From Pseudacidovorax sp. (GTDB taxonomy: Bacteria > Pseudomonadota > Gammaproteobacteria > Burkholderiales > Burkholderiaceae_C), in NCBI RefSeq assembly GCF_017991995.1, contig NZ_JAGOPN010000002.1, positions 310,001-374,000 on the forward strand: DNA of 64,000 nt, written 5' to 3'. Shown piece after piece: positions 18,721-28,432 of the stretch. The notes beneath the pieces were generated by a model. That model had not been told where the DNA came from and did no database searches. It saw nothing but the letters and a program-made list of their open reading frames with translations. Positions within the stretch are counted from its first letter, which is position 1. Each line of letters opens with the position of its first letter. The translations under genes were made by a program, and so were the position numbers.

Positions 18721-18808
18721 GGTCTGGCGGGGCTTCCGATCAGGACCTGATGCAGCGCAAGAAGCGCGCCAGCCGTTTGTGGCATCGGCGGACCTGCAAG
18801 TCCTGCGC

Positions 18809-18855
18809 GATCCGGACAGCCGCGCCACCGAATCCGCGCGATTCGGATAGCCGCC
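18809..18855. promoter_or_regulatory. Candidate AraC-regulator binding region
   Basis: Two 16-bp direct repeats, GATCCGGACAGCCGCG (18809-18824) and GATTCGGATAGCCGCC (18840-18855), are spaced 31 bp apart, about three helical turns. Between them CCGAATC-N5-GATTCGG (18827-18845) forms a perfect inverted repeat. The pair lies about 80-120 bp upstream of the oxygenase start, where an AraC/XylS activator would bind. The assignment is inferred from position and symmetry only. Confidence 0.45.
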
Positions 18856-18930
18856 GCGCGCCGCGCCTTCGACCATGCGGCCCATGACGCCCGGCACTGG
18901 CCGGGCCCGCACAAGGAAGGAGTTCTTGCC

Positions 18931-20217
18931 ATGAATCAACCGGTCGATCCTGGTGCACTGCAGGCCGCAGCCGCCGAGCAGCAGCAGCGCGTGGTGCACT
19001 TTCCGCAGGCCGACGGCTCGCGCGTGCCCTATGCCGTGTTCAGCTCGCAGGAGGTCTTCGAGCGCGAGCAGGAGCGCATCTACCGCGGCCCCACCTGGAG
19101 CTTCGTCGCGCTGGAGGCGGAGATCCCGAACCCCGGCGACTACAAGAGCACCTTCGTCGGCGACACGCCCGTGGTGGTGACCCGCGCGCCCGACGGCGAG
19201 CTGGCCTGCTGGGTCAACCGCTGCGCCCACCGCGGCGCGATGGTCTGCCGCAATGCGCGCGGCAATGCCAAGGTGCACACCTGCGTCTACCACCAGTGGG
19301 GCTTCAGCGCCAAGGGCGACCTGCAGGGCATTCCCTTCAAGCGCGGGCGCGACGGCGCGCCGGGCATGCCGCCGGACTTCGACAACAAGGCGCACGGCCT
19401 GCGCAAGCTGCGCGTGGACAGCTACAAAGGGTTGGTGTTCGCCAGCTTCAGCGACGAGGCGCCGACCTTGTCCGACTACATCGGCGAGCAGATGCGGCCG
19501 TGGGTGGACCGCGTGATGCACAAGAAGGTGGTGTACCTCGGCTGCACCCGCCAGTACGCGCGCAGCAACTGGAAGCTCTACTACGAGAACGTCAAGGACC
19601 CGTACCACGCGAGCCTGCTGCACCTGTTCCACACCACCTTCAACATCTTCCGCGTGGGCATGAAGGCGCGCTCGATGGCCGACAGGACGCACGGCCTGCA
19701 CAGCATCATCACCGCCACCAACATCGAGGAAGAGGCCGACACCGCCACCGCCTACAAGCAGCAGGCGATCCGTTCGATGGACGACGGTTTCCACCTGGAG
19801 GACGCCTCGGTGCTCGGCTTCATCTCGGAGTACGAGGAAGACTGCACCAACCACATCCAGACCATCTTTCCGCAGCTGGTGCTGCAGCAGATCCACAACA
19901 CGCTGGTGGCGCGGCAGGTGCTGCCCAAGGCGCCGGGCGAGTTCGAGCTGGTCTTCCACTTCTTCGGCTACGAGGACGACACGCCCGAGCTGCGCGCGCT
20001 GCGCATCAAGCAGGCCAACCTGGTGGGACCGGCAGGCTTCATCTCGATGGAGGACACCGAGGCTACTGAGCTGGTGCAGCGCGGCACCGCGCGCGATGCC
20101 GACGCCACCTCGGTGCTCGACCTGGGCCGCACCGACCCGAACCGGGAGGACACCATGATCACCGAGAACCTGATCCGGAAGTTCTGGACGGGCTACCAAA
20201 AACTCATGGGGTATTGA
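18931..20217 (+). CDS. Rieske ring-hydroxylating dioxygenase, large (alpha) subunit, anthranilate-dioxygenase-like
   Basis: 428-residue oxygenase alpha subunit. The Rieske [2Fe-2S] ligands are in NRCAHRGAMVC and CVYHQWGF (about residues 97-125), and the mononuclear iron site is in NVKDPYHASLLHLFH (about 220-235). Such enzymes add both atoms of O2 to an aromatic ring using electrons from a reductase. The overall pattern recalls the AndAc/salicylate-type group, so anthranilate or a related ortho-substituted benzoate is the best guess. AGGAAGGAG (18914-18922) precedes the ATG by 8 nt. The small subunit follows directly, but no ferredoxin or reductase gene occurs in the window, so electron transfer must be supplied from elsewhere. 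Confidence 0.9.
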   Translation: MNQPVDPGALQAAAAEQQQRVVHFPQADGSRVPYAVFSSQEVFEREQERIYRGPTWSFVALEAEIPNPGDYKSTFVGDTPVVVTRAPDGELACWVNRCAHRGAMVCRNARGNAKVHTCVYHQWGFSAKGDLQGIPFKRGRDGAPGMPPDFDNKAHGLRKLRVDSYKGLVFASFSDEAPTLSDYIGEQMRPWVDRVMHKKVVYLGCTRQYARSNWKLYYENVKDPYHASLLHLFHTTFNIFRVGMKARSMADRTHGLHSIITATNIEEEADTATAYKQQAIRSMDDGFHLEDASVLGFISEYEEDCTNHIQTIFPQLVLQQIHNTLVARQVLPKAPGEFELVFHFFGYEDDTPELRALRIKQANLVGPAGFISMEDTEATELVQRGTARDADATSVLDLGRTDPNREDTMITENLIRKFWTGYQKLMGY

Positions 20218-20218
20218 G

Positions 20219-20743
20219 ATGAGCACCGTGATGGAAGCCCCCAAGACCGCTGCGGCTGCCGCAGCGCCCGACGTCGACATCGCCCTCTGGTTCCAGATCC
20301 ACCAGCTGAACGAGCGCTACTGCGCCCTGCTGGACAACGACCAGCTGGAGGACTGGACGGCCCTGTTCACCGAGGACTGCCTCTACGAGATCGTGCCCAA
20401 GGAGAACGCCGACATGGGCCTGCCCATCGGCCTCGTGCACTGCACCAGCGCGGGCATGCTGCGCGACCGCGTGGTGGCGCTGCGCCACGCCAACATCTAC
20501 GAGTCGCACAGCTACCGCCACATGACCAGCGGGCTCACGATCACCGCGGTCGATGCGCAGACCGTGACGGCCGAGTCCTCGTACGTGGTGGTGCAGACGC
20601 GCACGAACGGCGAGTCCTTCATCTTCCAGGCCGGGCGCTACCTCGACCGCGTGGTGCGCACGCCCGCGGGCTGGCGCTTTGCGCAGCGGCGCGTGGTGTA
20701 CGACACCTCGCGCGTGCTCACGCTGCTGGCCACGCCCATCTGA
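20219..20743 (+). CDS. Ring-hydroxylating dioxygenase, small (beta) subunit
   Basis: 174-residue beta subunit with the NTF2-like cone fold. IHQLNERYCALLDNDQLEDW (about 23-42) and FTEDCLYEIVPKEN mark the start, ANIYESHSYRHMTSG the middle and RFAQRRVVYDTSRVLTLLA the end, a pattern shared with anthranilate and salicylate-type oxygenase beta subunits. It pairs structurally with the alpha subunit into an alpha3beta3 hexamer. The ATG lies one base after the alpha stop codon, so the two are co-translated. About 24 residues at the N-terminus are Ala-rich and likely disordered. Confidence 0.9.
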   Translation: MSTVMEAPKTAAAAAAPDVDIALWFQIHQLNERYCALLDNDQLEDWTALFTEDCLYEIVPKENADMGLPIGLVHCTSAGMLRDRVVALRHANIYESHSYRHMTSGLTITAVDAQTVTAESSYVVVQTRTNGESFIFQAGRYLDRVVRTPAGWRFAQRRVVYDTSRVLTLLATPI

Positions 20744-20841
20744 TCGATCCGCAGGCGCGCAATGCCATCGGGCCGGACCCGATGGCATGCCGATTGCTGA
20801 CAGCCATCCATCCATTCACGCATTCCCCGGAGAGGAAGCCC

Positions 20842-22020
20842 ATGACCCCCGTTCGTACCCGGCCGCTGCTGGCCGCCGCCCTGGCCCTGGCCTTCGCCAC
20901 GCCCGCCCTGGCCGCCGACCCCATCAAGGTCGGCCTGGCGCTGGACATCTCCGGCCCCTTCGCGGCCGGCGGTGCCGAGACGCGCGACGCCATCAACCTG
21001 GCCATCAAGCTGCTCGACAACAAGCTGGGTGGCTACCCGGCCGAGTTCATCCAGGCCGACACGGCGGGCAGCCCAGACCAGGCCAAGCAGATCGTCGACC
21101 GCTTCATCCAGCAGAACAAGGTCGACTTCTTCACCGGCCCCACGCCCTCGAACGTGGCGCTGGCCGTGGGCCCGGCGCTGTTCGCGGCCAAGGTGCCCTT
21201 CATCACCAGCAACCCCGGCCCCAGCCAGTATGCGGGCGCGCAGTGCAACCCCTACTTCTTCGGCCAGAGCTACCAGAACGACACCTGGGACGAGGCCGCC
21301 GGCCAGTGGGCCAGCGACCAGGGCCTGAAGAGTGCCTTCATCCTCGCGCCCAACTACCCCGCCGGTCGTGACCACCTGACAGGCTTCAAGCGCCTGTACA
21401 AGGGCCAGGTGGTGGCCGAGGTCTACGGCAAGGTGGGCCAGCTGGACTATGCGGCCGAGCTGGCGCAGATCCGCGCCGCCAGGCCCGAGGCGGTGTTCTT
21501 CTTCCTGCCCGGCGCCATGGGCATCAACTTCATCAAGCAGTTCGTGGCCTCGGGCCTGTCGAAGGACGTGCGGCTGGTGACCAACCCCGCCTCGGCCGAC
21601 GAGGACACCATCGCCGCCGTGGGCGAGCCCATGCTGGGCCTGTTCTCCACCTCGCAGTGGTCGCACGACCTGCCCAACGCGGCCAACCAGAAGTTCGTGA
21701 GCGAGTTCCGCAAGGCCTACAAGCGCTACCCGACCTTCTATGCCGCGCAGGCCTACGACGCCATCCTGGCCATGGACGCCGCGGCCCGCGACGTCAAGGG
21801 CGACGTGAAGAACAAGGAGGCCGTGCTCAAGGCGCTGAAGGCCGCCAACTTCCAGTCGATCCGCGGGCCCTTCAAGTACGGCAACAACAACTTCCCGATC
21901 CAGGACTACTACCTGCGCGTGATCGGTAAGGATGCGGAAGGGAAGATCACCAACAAGACCCTCTCGACGCCGCTCAAGGGTTACCGCGATGCCTACCACC
22001 AGCTCTGCAAACTGAAGTGA
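20842..22020 (+). CDS. ABC transporter substrate-binding protein, branched-chain amino acid (Liv) type
   Basis: 392-residue periplasmic binding protein. The signal peptide LLAAALALAFATPALA is cleaved before ADPIKVGLALDISGPFAAGG, the usual Peripla_BP_6 opening. A ribosome site GAGAGGAAG precedes the ATG at 20842. The oxygenase genes lie 98 nt upstream and the Liv-type permeases follow at once, so the ligand is probably the oxygenase substrate, an aromatic acid, rather than a branched-chain amino acid (inference; aromatic-binding Liv proteins are well known in betaproteobacteria and Rhodopseudomonas). Confidence 0.92.
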   Translation: MTPVRTRPLLAAALALAFATPALAADPIKVGLALDISGPFAAGGAETRDAINLAIKLLDNKLGGYPAEFIQADTAGSPDQAKQIVDRFIQQNKVDFFTGPTPSNVALAVGPALFAAKVPFITSNPGPSQYAGAQCNPYFFGQSYQNDTWDEAAGQWASDQGLKSAFILAPNYPAGRDHLTGFKRLYKGQVVAEVYGKVGQLDYAAELAQIRAARPEAVFFFLPGAMGINFIKQFVASGLSKDVRLVTNPASADEDTIAAVGEPMLGLFSTSQWSHDLPNAANQKFVSEFRKAYKRYPTFYAAQAYDAILAMDAAARDVKGDVKNKEAVLKALKAANFQSIRGPFKYGNNNFPIQDYYLRVIGKDAEGKITNKTLSTPLKGYRDAYHQLCKLK

Positions 22021-22033
22021 CAGCGCGCCCGCG

Positions 22034-22954
22034 ATGACCCCCATCCTCTTCATCGAGCAGATGCTCAACGGCCTGGGCTACGGGCTGATGCTCTTCCTGC
22101 TGGCGGCGGGGCTCACGCTGGTGTTCGGCATCATGGACGTGATGAACCTGGCCCACGGCTCGCTCTTCATGGGCGGGGCCTACGTGGCGGCCACGGTGCA
22201 CACGGCCAGCGGCTCCTTCGTGATGGCGGTGGCCTCGGCCGTGCTGCTGGTGGTGGTGCTGGCGGTGCTGCTCGAATGGCTGCTGGTGCGCCACCTGTAC
22301 GGGCGCGACCACCTGTCGCAGGTGCTGGCCACCTTCGGCGTGATCCTGGTGGCCGACGACGTGGCCAAGATGATCTGGGGCCCGGCGCCGGTCATGGCCT
22401 CGGCGCCGCAGGCGCTGTCGGGTGCGGTGGAGTTGATGCCCGGCCTGCCCTATCCGGCCTATCGCCTCGTCATCCTCGCGGCCGGCGTGCTGGTGGCGCT
22501 GGGCCTGTATGCGCTGGTCAACCACACGCGCATGGGCATGCTGGTGCGGGCCGGTGCCTCCAACCGCGCCATGGCCGAGTTCATGGGCGTGCGGGTGGAC
22601 CGGGTGTTCTCGCTGGTCTTCCTGCTGGGCGCCGCGCTCGCAGCGCTGGCCGGCGCGCTGATGGGACCGCTCACCGCGGTGCAGGTGGGTATGGGCGAGG
22701 AGATCCTCATCCCCTCGCTGGTGGTGCTGGTCATCGGCGGCATCGGCTCGGTGCGCGGCGCCTTCGTCGCGGCGATGCTGGTCGGCCTGGTGGACACCAT
22801 CGGCCGCGCCTTCGTGCCGATGGCGCTGCGCGGCGTGCTGCCGCCCACGCTGGTGTCGGACCTGGGGCCGCTGATCGCGGGCCTGGCCACCTATGCGCTG
22901 ATGGCGGTGGTGCTGGCCGTTAAGCCGACCGGGCTGTTCCCGGCGCGGGGGTGA
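22034..22954 (+). CDS. ABC transporter permease, LivH type
   Basis: 306-residue inner-membrane permease with eight or so hydrophobic helices. Family markers are LNGLGYGLMLFLLAAGLTLVFG near the start, FGIMDVMNLAHGSLFMGGAY, and GASNRAMAEFMGVRVDRVF as the ATPase-contact region, then VVLVIGGIGSVRGAFVAAMLVG. The gene begins 13 nt after the binding protein. It forms the channel with the LivM-type protein encoded next. Confidence 0.94.
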   Translation: MTPILFIEQMLNGLGYGLMLFLLAAGLTLVFGIMDVMNLAHGSLFMGGAYVAATVHTASGSFVMAVASAVLLVVVLAVLLEWLLVRHLYGRDHLSQVLATFGVILVADDVAKMIWGPAPVMASAPQALSGAVELMPGLPYPAYRLVILAAGVLVALGLYALVNHTRMGMLVRAGASNRAMAEFMGVRVDRVFSLVFLLGAALAALAGALMGPLTAVQVGMGEEILIPSLVVLVIGGIGSVRGAFVAAMLVGLVDTIGRAFVPMALRGVLPPTLVSDLGPLIAGLATYALMAVVLAVKPTGLFPARG

Positions 22955-22959
22955 GCGGC

Positions 22960-23937
22960 ATGGCACGCGCATTCCCCTGGATCGCCCTGGCGCTGCTGGC
23001 GGCCTTTCCGCTGCTGGCGCCCCTGGTGGGGCTGGACTACTACGTCAGCTTCGTGCGCCGGGTGCTGATCTTCGCGCTGGCCGCGGCCAGCCTGAACTTC
23101 ATCCTCGGCTTCGGCGGCCTGGTGGCGCTGGGCCACATGGGCTTCGTGGGCGTGGGCGCCTACACGCTGGTGGCGCTGGCCGATGCGGGCCAGGTGTCGG
23201 CCTGGCTGCTGTGGCCCGCCGCGGCGGTGGTGGCCGGCGGGGTCGCCGCGCTGGTGGGCCTGGTGGCGCTGCGCACGCGCGGCGTGTACTTCATCATGAT
23301 CACGCTGGCCTTCGCGCAGATGCTCTACTTTGCGGCCGTGTCGCTGCGCGCCTATGGCGGCGACGACGGCTACAACCTGATGCAGCGGCCGGAACTGGGC
23401 CTGGGCCTCGACCTTGCCAGCGAGCCCACCTTCTACTGGGTGGTGCTGGCGCTGTTCGCGGCCGTGATGACGCTGATGAACCGCGCCACGCGGGCGCGCT
23501 TCGGCCAGGCACTGACGGGCCTGCGCGACAACGAGGTGCGCATGCAGGCCATGGGCTATCCGGTGGTCCGGCTCAAGCTGGTGGCCTTCGCGCTGGCGGG
23601 GGCCGTGGCCGGGCTGGCGGGCGCGCTGCTGGTCACGCACAACAACTTCATCAGCCCTTCGGTCATGCACTGGACGCAGTCGGCCACGCTGATCGTGATG
23701 GTGGTGATCGGCGGCGTCGGCCATCGCTGGGGCGGCCCGGTGGGCGCGGCGGTGTGGATCGGCCTGGAAGAGGTGGTGCGCCGCTTCACCGAATACTGGC
23801 ACCTGCCGCTGGGGCTGCTGCTGATCGCCATCGTCTTCCTGGCGCCGCGCGGGCTGGCGGGGCTGCGCTGGCCGGCACGGCGTCCAAGGGCGTCGGCTGC
23901 CTCGGCCGGCGCTGTGCCCGAAGGGAGCGCGACATGA
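22960..23937 (+). CDS. ABC transporter permease, LivM type
   Basis: 325-residue partner permease. The motifs FVRRVLIFALAAASLNFILG, GLVALGHMGFVGVGAYTL and TLIVMVVIGGVGHRWGGPVGAA are typical of LivM. GTG at 22951 overlaps the LivH stop and could also start the protein; ATG at 22960 is chosen because GGGGGTGAG lies at a better distance. The C-terminus ends in an Ala/Arg/Pro tail and overlaps the ATPase gene by ATGA. Confidence 0.94.
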   Translation: MARAFPWIALALLAAFPLLAPLVGLDYYVSFVRRVLIFALAAASLNFILGFGGLVALGHMGFVGVGAYTLVALADAGQVSAWLLWPAAAVVAGGVAALVGLVALRTRGVYFIMITLAFAQMLYFAAVSLRAYGGDDGYNLMQRPELGLGLDLASEPTFYWVVLALFAAVMTLMNRATRARFGQALTGLRDNEVRMQAMGYPVVRLKLVAFALAGAVAGLAGALLVTHNNFISPSVMHWTQSATLIVMVVIGGVGHRWGGPVGAAVWIGLEEVVRRFTEYWHLPLGLLLIAIVFLAPRGLAGLRWPARRPRASAASAGAVPEGSAT

Positions 23938-24682
23938 GCCTGTTCGAGGTCGAAGGCCTGCGCAAGAACTTCGGCGCCCTGCGCGCCACCGACGACGTGT
24001 CGCTCACCGTCGATGCCGGCCAGATCCATGCGTTGATCGGCCCCAACGGCGCGGGCAAGTCCACGCTGGTCAACCTGATCTCGGGTCTGATCGCGCCCGA
24101 TGCAGGCCGCGTGCGGCTGGACGGCGTGGACCTCACGCCCTTGCCCATGCACGCCCGCGTGCGCGCCGGCCTCTCGCGCTGCTTCCAGATCACCAGCATC
24201 TTCCGCCAGTCCACCGTGATGGAGAACCTGCTGCTGGCCGCCCAGGCGCATGCCGGCAGCAGCCTGCGCTTCCTGGGTGAGCGCAACCGCGAAGCGGCAT
24301 TGCGCGCCACGGCCGATGAGCTGGCGGCCCGCGTGGGCCTGTCGCAGGCGCTGGACCGCATCGCCGGCACGTTGCCGCATGGCGCGCAGCGACAGCTGGA
24401 CGTGGCGCTGGCCCTGGCCGCGCGCCCCAAGCTGCTGCTGCTGGACGAGCCCATGGCCGGCATGGGCCCCGAGGACTCGCAGCGGATGACCGCCCTCATC
24501 CACGAACTCAAGCGCGACATGGCGATCCTGCTGATCGAGCACGACATGAAGGCCGTCTTCGAACTGGCCGACCGCATCTCGGTGCTGGTCTATGGCCGCG
24601 TGCTCGTGGCCGGCAGCGTGGAGGAGATCCGCGGCAACCCGCAGGTGCAGGCCGTGTACCTGGGCACGGAAGAGGTGGACGC

Positions 24683-24686
<4 letters not shown>
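23934..24686 (+). CDS. ABC transporter ATPase, LivG type
   Basis: 250-residue ATPase with Walker A GPNGAGKST (about residues 37-45), a degenerate signature PHGAQRQLDVALALA in place of LSGGQ, Walker B KLLLLDEPMAGM and switch histidine LLIEHDMKAVFELADRI. LivG proteins commonly carry this kind of weak signature. Coupled by ATGA overlaps to LivM before and LivF after. Confidence 0.94.
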
Positions 24687-25405
<719 letters not shown>

Positions 25406-25446
25406 GCGGGCAGGCGCTGCGACGGAGGCGAGGGGGTGGCGGGGCT

Positions 25447-26331
25447 TCAGCCGCGCGGCTCGCGCACCCGCAGCATGCCCTCCTGCGCGGTGGAGGCCAC
25501 CAGCCGCCCGTCGCGCGAGAACACGCTGCCGCGGCACAGTCCGCGCGCGCCGCCGGCGCTGGGCGAGTCGATCACGTACAGCAGCCAGTCGTCGAAGCGG
25601 AAGTCGCGGTGGAACCACATGGCATGGTCCAGGCTGGCGGCGCGCACCTGGCCGGTGAGAAAGCTCAGGCCGTGCGGAATCATGGCGGCGCGCAGCAGGC
25701 CGTGGTCCGAGGCATAGGCCAGCAGCGCGCGGTGCACGTTGGGGTCGTCCGGCAGCGGTGCCACGGCGCGCATCCAGACGGCGCTGCCGCCTTCGCGCGG
25801 CAGGGGCGCGAGCAGGTCGTCCTGCTCGACCGTGTGGAACTCGATGCCGTGCGGTGCCGTGCCTTTCACGCGGAAGGGCTCGGGCAGGCGGTTGCCGAGG
25901 GTCAGACGGCGCTCGCGGTCGCTGGGCAGCGCGTCGGGCGGCGCCACCTCGGGCATGGCCAGCTGGTGCTCCACGCCGCGGTCGCGCGTCTGGAACGAGG
26001 CCGCCATCTCGAAGATGATGCGGCCCGACTGCCGCGCCAGCACATGGCGGGTGGTGAAGCTGCGGCCATCGCGCACGCGGTCCACGCTGTAGTCGATGGG
26101 CGCATGCTCGCCCGGCAGCAGGAAGTAGGCATGCATGGAGTGCACCGGCCGGTCAGGCTCGACCGTCAGGCAGGCCGCCATGAGCGACTGGCCCAGCACC
26201 TGACCGCCGAAGACGGCCGGCGTGCCGATGTCCTCGCTCTGCGCGCGGAAGCGGTCGTCGCCCAGCGGCTCCATGCGCATGAGGGTGACAAGGTCCTCGA
26301 CGAGGCAGGCGGTGGTGGGGGCGTCGGTCAT
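25447..26331 (-). CDS. tesB: Acyl-CoA thioesterase II
   Basis: 294-residue double-hotdog thioesterase that hydrolyses medium- and long-chain acyl-CoA to free fatty acid and CoA in the cytoplasm. Typical stretches are FGGQVLGQSLMAACLTV (about 39-55), HSMHAYFLLPGEHAPIDYSVDRVRDGRSF, ASFQTRDRGVEHQ and the C-terminal SLDHAMWFHRDFRFDDWLLYV. The length fits the family (about 285-290). It stands alone, convergent with the Liv operon and divergent from a GNAT gene. Confidence 0.92.
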   Translation of the reverse strand: MTDAPTTACLVEDLVTLMRMEPLGDDRFRAQSEDIGTPAVFGGQVLGQSLMAACLTVEPDRPVHSMHAYFLLPGEHAPIDYSVDRVRDGRSFTTRHVLARQSGRIIFEMAASFQTRDRGVEHQLAMPEVAPPDALPSDRERRLTLGNRLPEPFRVKGTAPHGIEFHTVEQDDLLAPLPREGGSAVWMRAVAPLPDDPNVHRALLAYASDHGLLRAAMIPHGLSFLTGQVRAASLDHAMWFHRDFRFDDWLLYVIDSPSAGGARGLCRGSVFSRDGRLVASTAQEGMLRVREPRG

Positions 26332-26423
26332 GGCGTGGGGCAGAAGCAGAGCAGCCCCTCACGTTAGCAAAGCCCGGGCCGGCAGGCAGCCACGCCCGTG
26401 ACGCGGGTTGCCACAATCCCGCC

Positions 26424-26924
26424 ATGCGCCGACCTGCCACGCCCGCCGACCTTGCCGCCGTTCATGCGATCTACATGCACCCGGACGTGGTGCCCTTCCT
26501 CACGCACGAGCCGATGCCGCTGGAGGCCTTCCAGCCGGTGTTCGACGAACTGCTCGCCTCGGGCTGCTTCTTCGTGTGGGAGGTGGCGGGCCAGGTGGCC
26601 GGCTTCTACCGCGCCGTGCGCTATGCCGGGCGGGCCCGCCATGTGGCCCTGCTCGGCACGCTGGCGGTGGACCCGCGCCACCACGGCCGCGGCGTGGGCC
26701 GCGCGATGATCGACGATGCCCTCACCCGTCTGCGCGACGAAGGCGCGCTGCGCGTGGAGCTCTTCGCCGAAAGCGACAACCCGCGCGCACTGCGCTTCTA
26801 CCAGTCGCTTGGCTTCGTCCACGAGGGCACGCTGCGCGGCTTCTACAAGCGCGCCGCGCAGGACCACTACGTGGACGAATGGGTGCTGGGGCTCTGGATG
26901 GGGCCGCCTTCTTCGGGCGTGTGA
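26424..26924 (+). CDS. GNAT-family N-acetyltransferase
   Basis: 166-residue acetyltransferase. The acetyl-CoA-binding segment VDPRHHGRGVGRAMIDDAL (about 92-110) carries the R/Q-x-x-G-x-G/A motif, and ALRFYQSLGFVHEGTLRGFYKR (about 131-152) is the usual C-terminal signature. The acceptor is unknown. Its 3' end overlaps the convergent VOC gene by 58 nt. Confidence 0.9.
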   Translation: MRRPATPADLAAVHAIYMHPDVVPFLTHEPMPLEAFQPVFDELLASGCFFVWEVAGQVAGFYRAVRYAGRARHVALLGTLAVDPRHHGRGVGRAMIDDALTRLRDEGALRVELFAESDNPRALRFYQSLGFVHEGTLRGFYKRAAQDHYVDEWVLGLWMGPPSSGV

Positions 26925-27301
26925 CAGGCCAGGCCCAGCTTGTTGCCGTCCAGGTCGCGGAAGTAGGCGCCGTAGTAGTGCGCGTGGTAGTGCGGACGCA
27001 GGCCAGGCGGGCCTTCGCAGCGGCCGCCCAGTTGCAGGGCCAGCGCATGCACCTCGTCCACCTGGCGGCGGCTTTCGGCCAGCAGGGCCAGCATCGCGCC
27101 GTTGCCTGCGCTGGCCGGCTGTCCGTCGTAGGGACGGCCCAGCAGCAGCAGGGGCCGCGCCACGCCCGGCTGTTGCCAGCCGGCCCAGGGATGGTCGCGT
27201 TCGATGAAGCGCTGCTGCAGGCCCAGCGCGGCCAGCAGCGGCTGATAGAAGGCCAGCGCGCGCTCGAAGTCGCTGGTGCCCAGGAAGACGTGCGAGATCA
27301 T
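26867..27301 (-). CDS. VOC/glyoxalase-family protein
   Basis: 144-residue protein of the vicinal-oxygen-chelate fold: two beta-alpha-beta-beta-beta modules starting at SHVFLGTSDFERALAFYQPLLAALG and ending in HYYGAYFRDLDGNKLGLACH, where conserved His and Asp/Glu-type metal ligands usually sit. ATG at 27301 fits the canonical family start MISHVFLG. Members include lyases, dioxygenases and resistance proteins; no specific role can be assigned. The coding end overlaps the convergent GNAT gene. Confidence 0.85.
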   Translation of the reverse strand: MISHVFLGTSDFERALAFYQPLLAALGLQQRFIERDHPWAGWQQPGVARPLLLLGRPYDGQPASAGNGAMLALLAESRRQVDEVHALALQLGGRCEGPPGLRPHYHAHYYGAYFRDLDGNKLGLACHTPEEGGPIQSPSTHSST

Positions 27302-27426
27302 GCGCCAGCATAGGCGTCGCGGGCCGGCATCGTCCAGCCATGGGGGGTTGGCACAATGACCCGCAGACTGGCGCCCTCCGTGCAGGCAGGACGCCGGCCC
27401 ATCATCACCAAAGACGGGAACTCCTG

Positions 27427-28413
27427 ATGACATCGACACTTCGCCTGTCCCTGCTCGCCGCCGCTGCCGCCTCCGCCTTGCTCGCGGGCTGCGCCTCCAG
27501 TGGCAACAGCGCCAGCAGCGGCAATGCCGCCAGTGCCGCCACCCCGGGCGCTGCAACACCCGCCGCGGCCGCTGCGCCCGCCGTGGCACCCGCCCCCGTG
27601 GCGCCGCCCAGGCTGCCCGGCCTGGATTACGCCGCCATCCGCGATGCGGCCGACGACGGCAGCGCCGCCAAGATCCGCAAGGCCCTGGTCGGTGAGACCG
27701 TCTCGGTGGAACTCGCCCGCGCCAGTGGACGCGGCGTTCCCGCAGGCGCCTATGCCGTCGATGCCGACGACGGCATCTTCTTCCGCTGCGCGACGTCCGA
27801 GCGGGGCTTCAAGGGCGGCACGGTGACCGCCAAGGTGCGTTCGGTGCATGTCACGGCCAAGCCGAAGCACCGGGTGCTGGAGCTGGACCGTTGCGCCGAG
27901 GTGGCGGCCGCTGCGCCGGCCCCCATCCCCGCGCGTGCGGCTGCACCGGCCCCGGCACCGGCTGCTGCGGCCCCCGCCGCGCCGGCGCCCGTGGCGGCGT
28001 CATCCGCCAAGGGCTCGGGCACCCGTGGGGCTGGCAAGCCGGGCATGGACGCCAACGGCAACGTGGTCGATTCGTCCAAGGTCGAATCCGGCAGCGGCAT
28101 CACCGTCAAGGGCATCAACGATTACGAAGGCGAGATCACCGGCAACCCGGCCGCCAACAGCAAGTTCACGCGGCTGCAGATCGGCATGCCCGTGCGGCAG
28201 GTCACCGACCTGATCGGCCCGCCCACTGACCAGGGCGCCTACATGACCGGCAAGGCCTGGATCCCCTTCTACTTCGGCGGCGACCGCCACCGCTTCGAGA
28301 TGACCTACAAGGGCCAGGGCCGGCTGATCTTCGCGGGCGGCGGCATGGGCGACTTCACGAGCGGCTACCTGATCTGGATCATTCACAACTCCAGCGAGCC
28401 GGGGTATCGCTGA
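27427..28413 (+). CDS. Putative lipoprotein with Ala/Pro-rich linkers and BamE-like C-terminal domain
   Basis: 328 residues. A lipoprotein signal peptide ends in LLAGC with lipidated Cys22. Residues about 24-60 and 165-205 are low-complexity Ala/Pro/Ser linkers. A folded domain with FFRCATSERGFKGGTVTAKVRS lies between them. The last 80 residues contain KFTRLQIGMPVRQVTDLIGPP, the turn pattern of SmpA/OmlA (BamE-like) modules, followed by a Phe/Tyr-rich beta region (WIPFYFGGDRHRFEM). It is likely anchored to the outer membrane facing the periplasm. Function not recognised; it stands alone between convergent neighbours. Confidence 0.75.
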   Translation: MTSTLRLSLLAAAAASALLAGCASSGNSASSGNAASAATPGAATPAAAAAPAVAPAPVAPPRLPGLDYAAIRDAADDGSAAKIRKALVGETVSVELARASGRGVPAGAYAVDADDGIFFRCATSERGFKGGTVTAKVRSVHVTAKPKHRVLELDRCAEVAAAAPAPIPARAAAPAPAPAAAAPAAPAPVAASSAKGSGTRGAGKPGMDANGNVVDSSKVESGSGITVKGINDYEGEITGNPAANSKFTRLQIGMPVRQVTDLIGPPTDQGAYMTGKAWIPFYFGGDRHRFEMTYKGQGRLIFAGGGMGDFTSGYLIWIIHNSSEPGYR

Positions 28414-28432
28414 AGCCGACGCGACTGCGCGC

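Noticed and set aside
18931-20743. Naming the oxygenase genes andAc/andAd or ohbB/ohbA
   Set aside because: The pattern fits the anthranilate/salicylate group, but the substrate cannot be decided without an alignment and the electron-transfer genes are missing.
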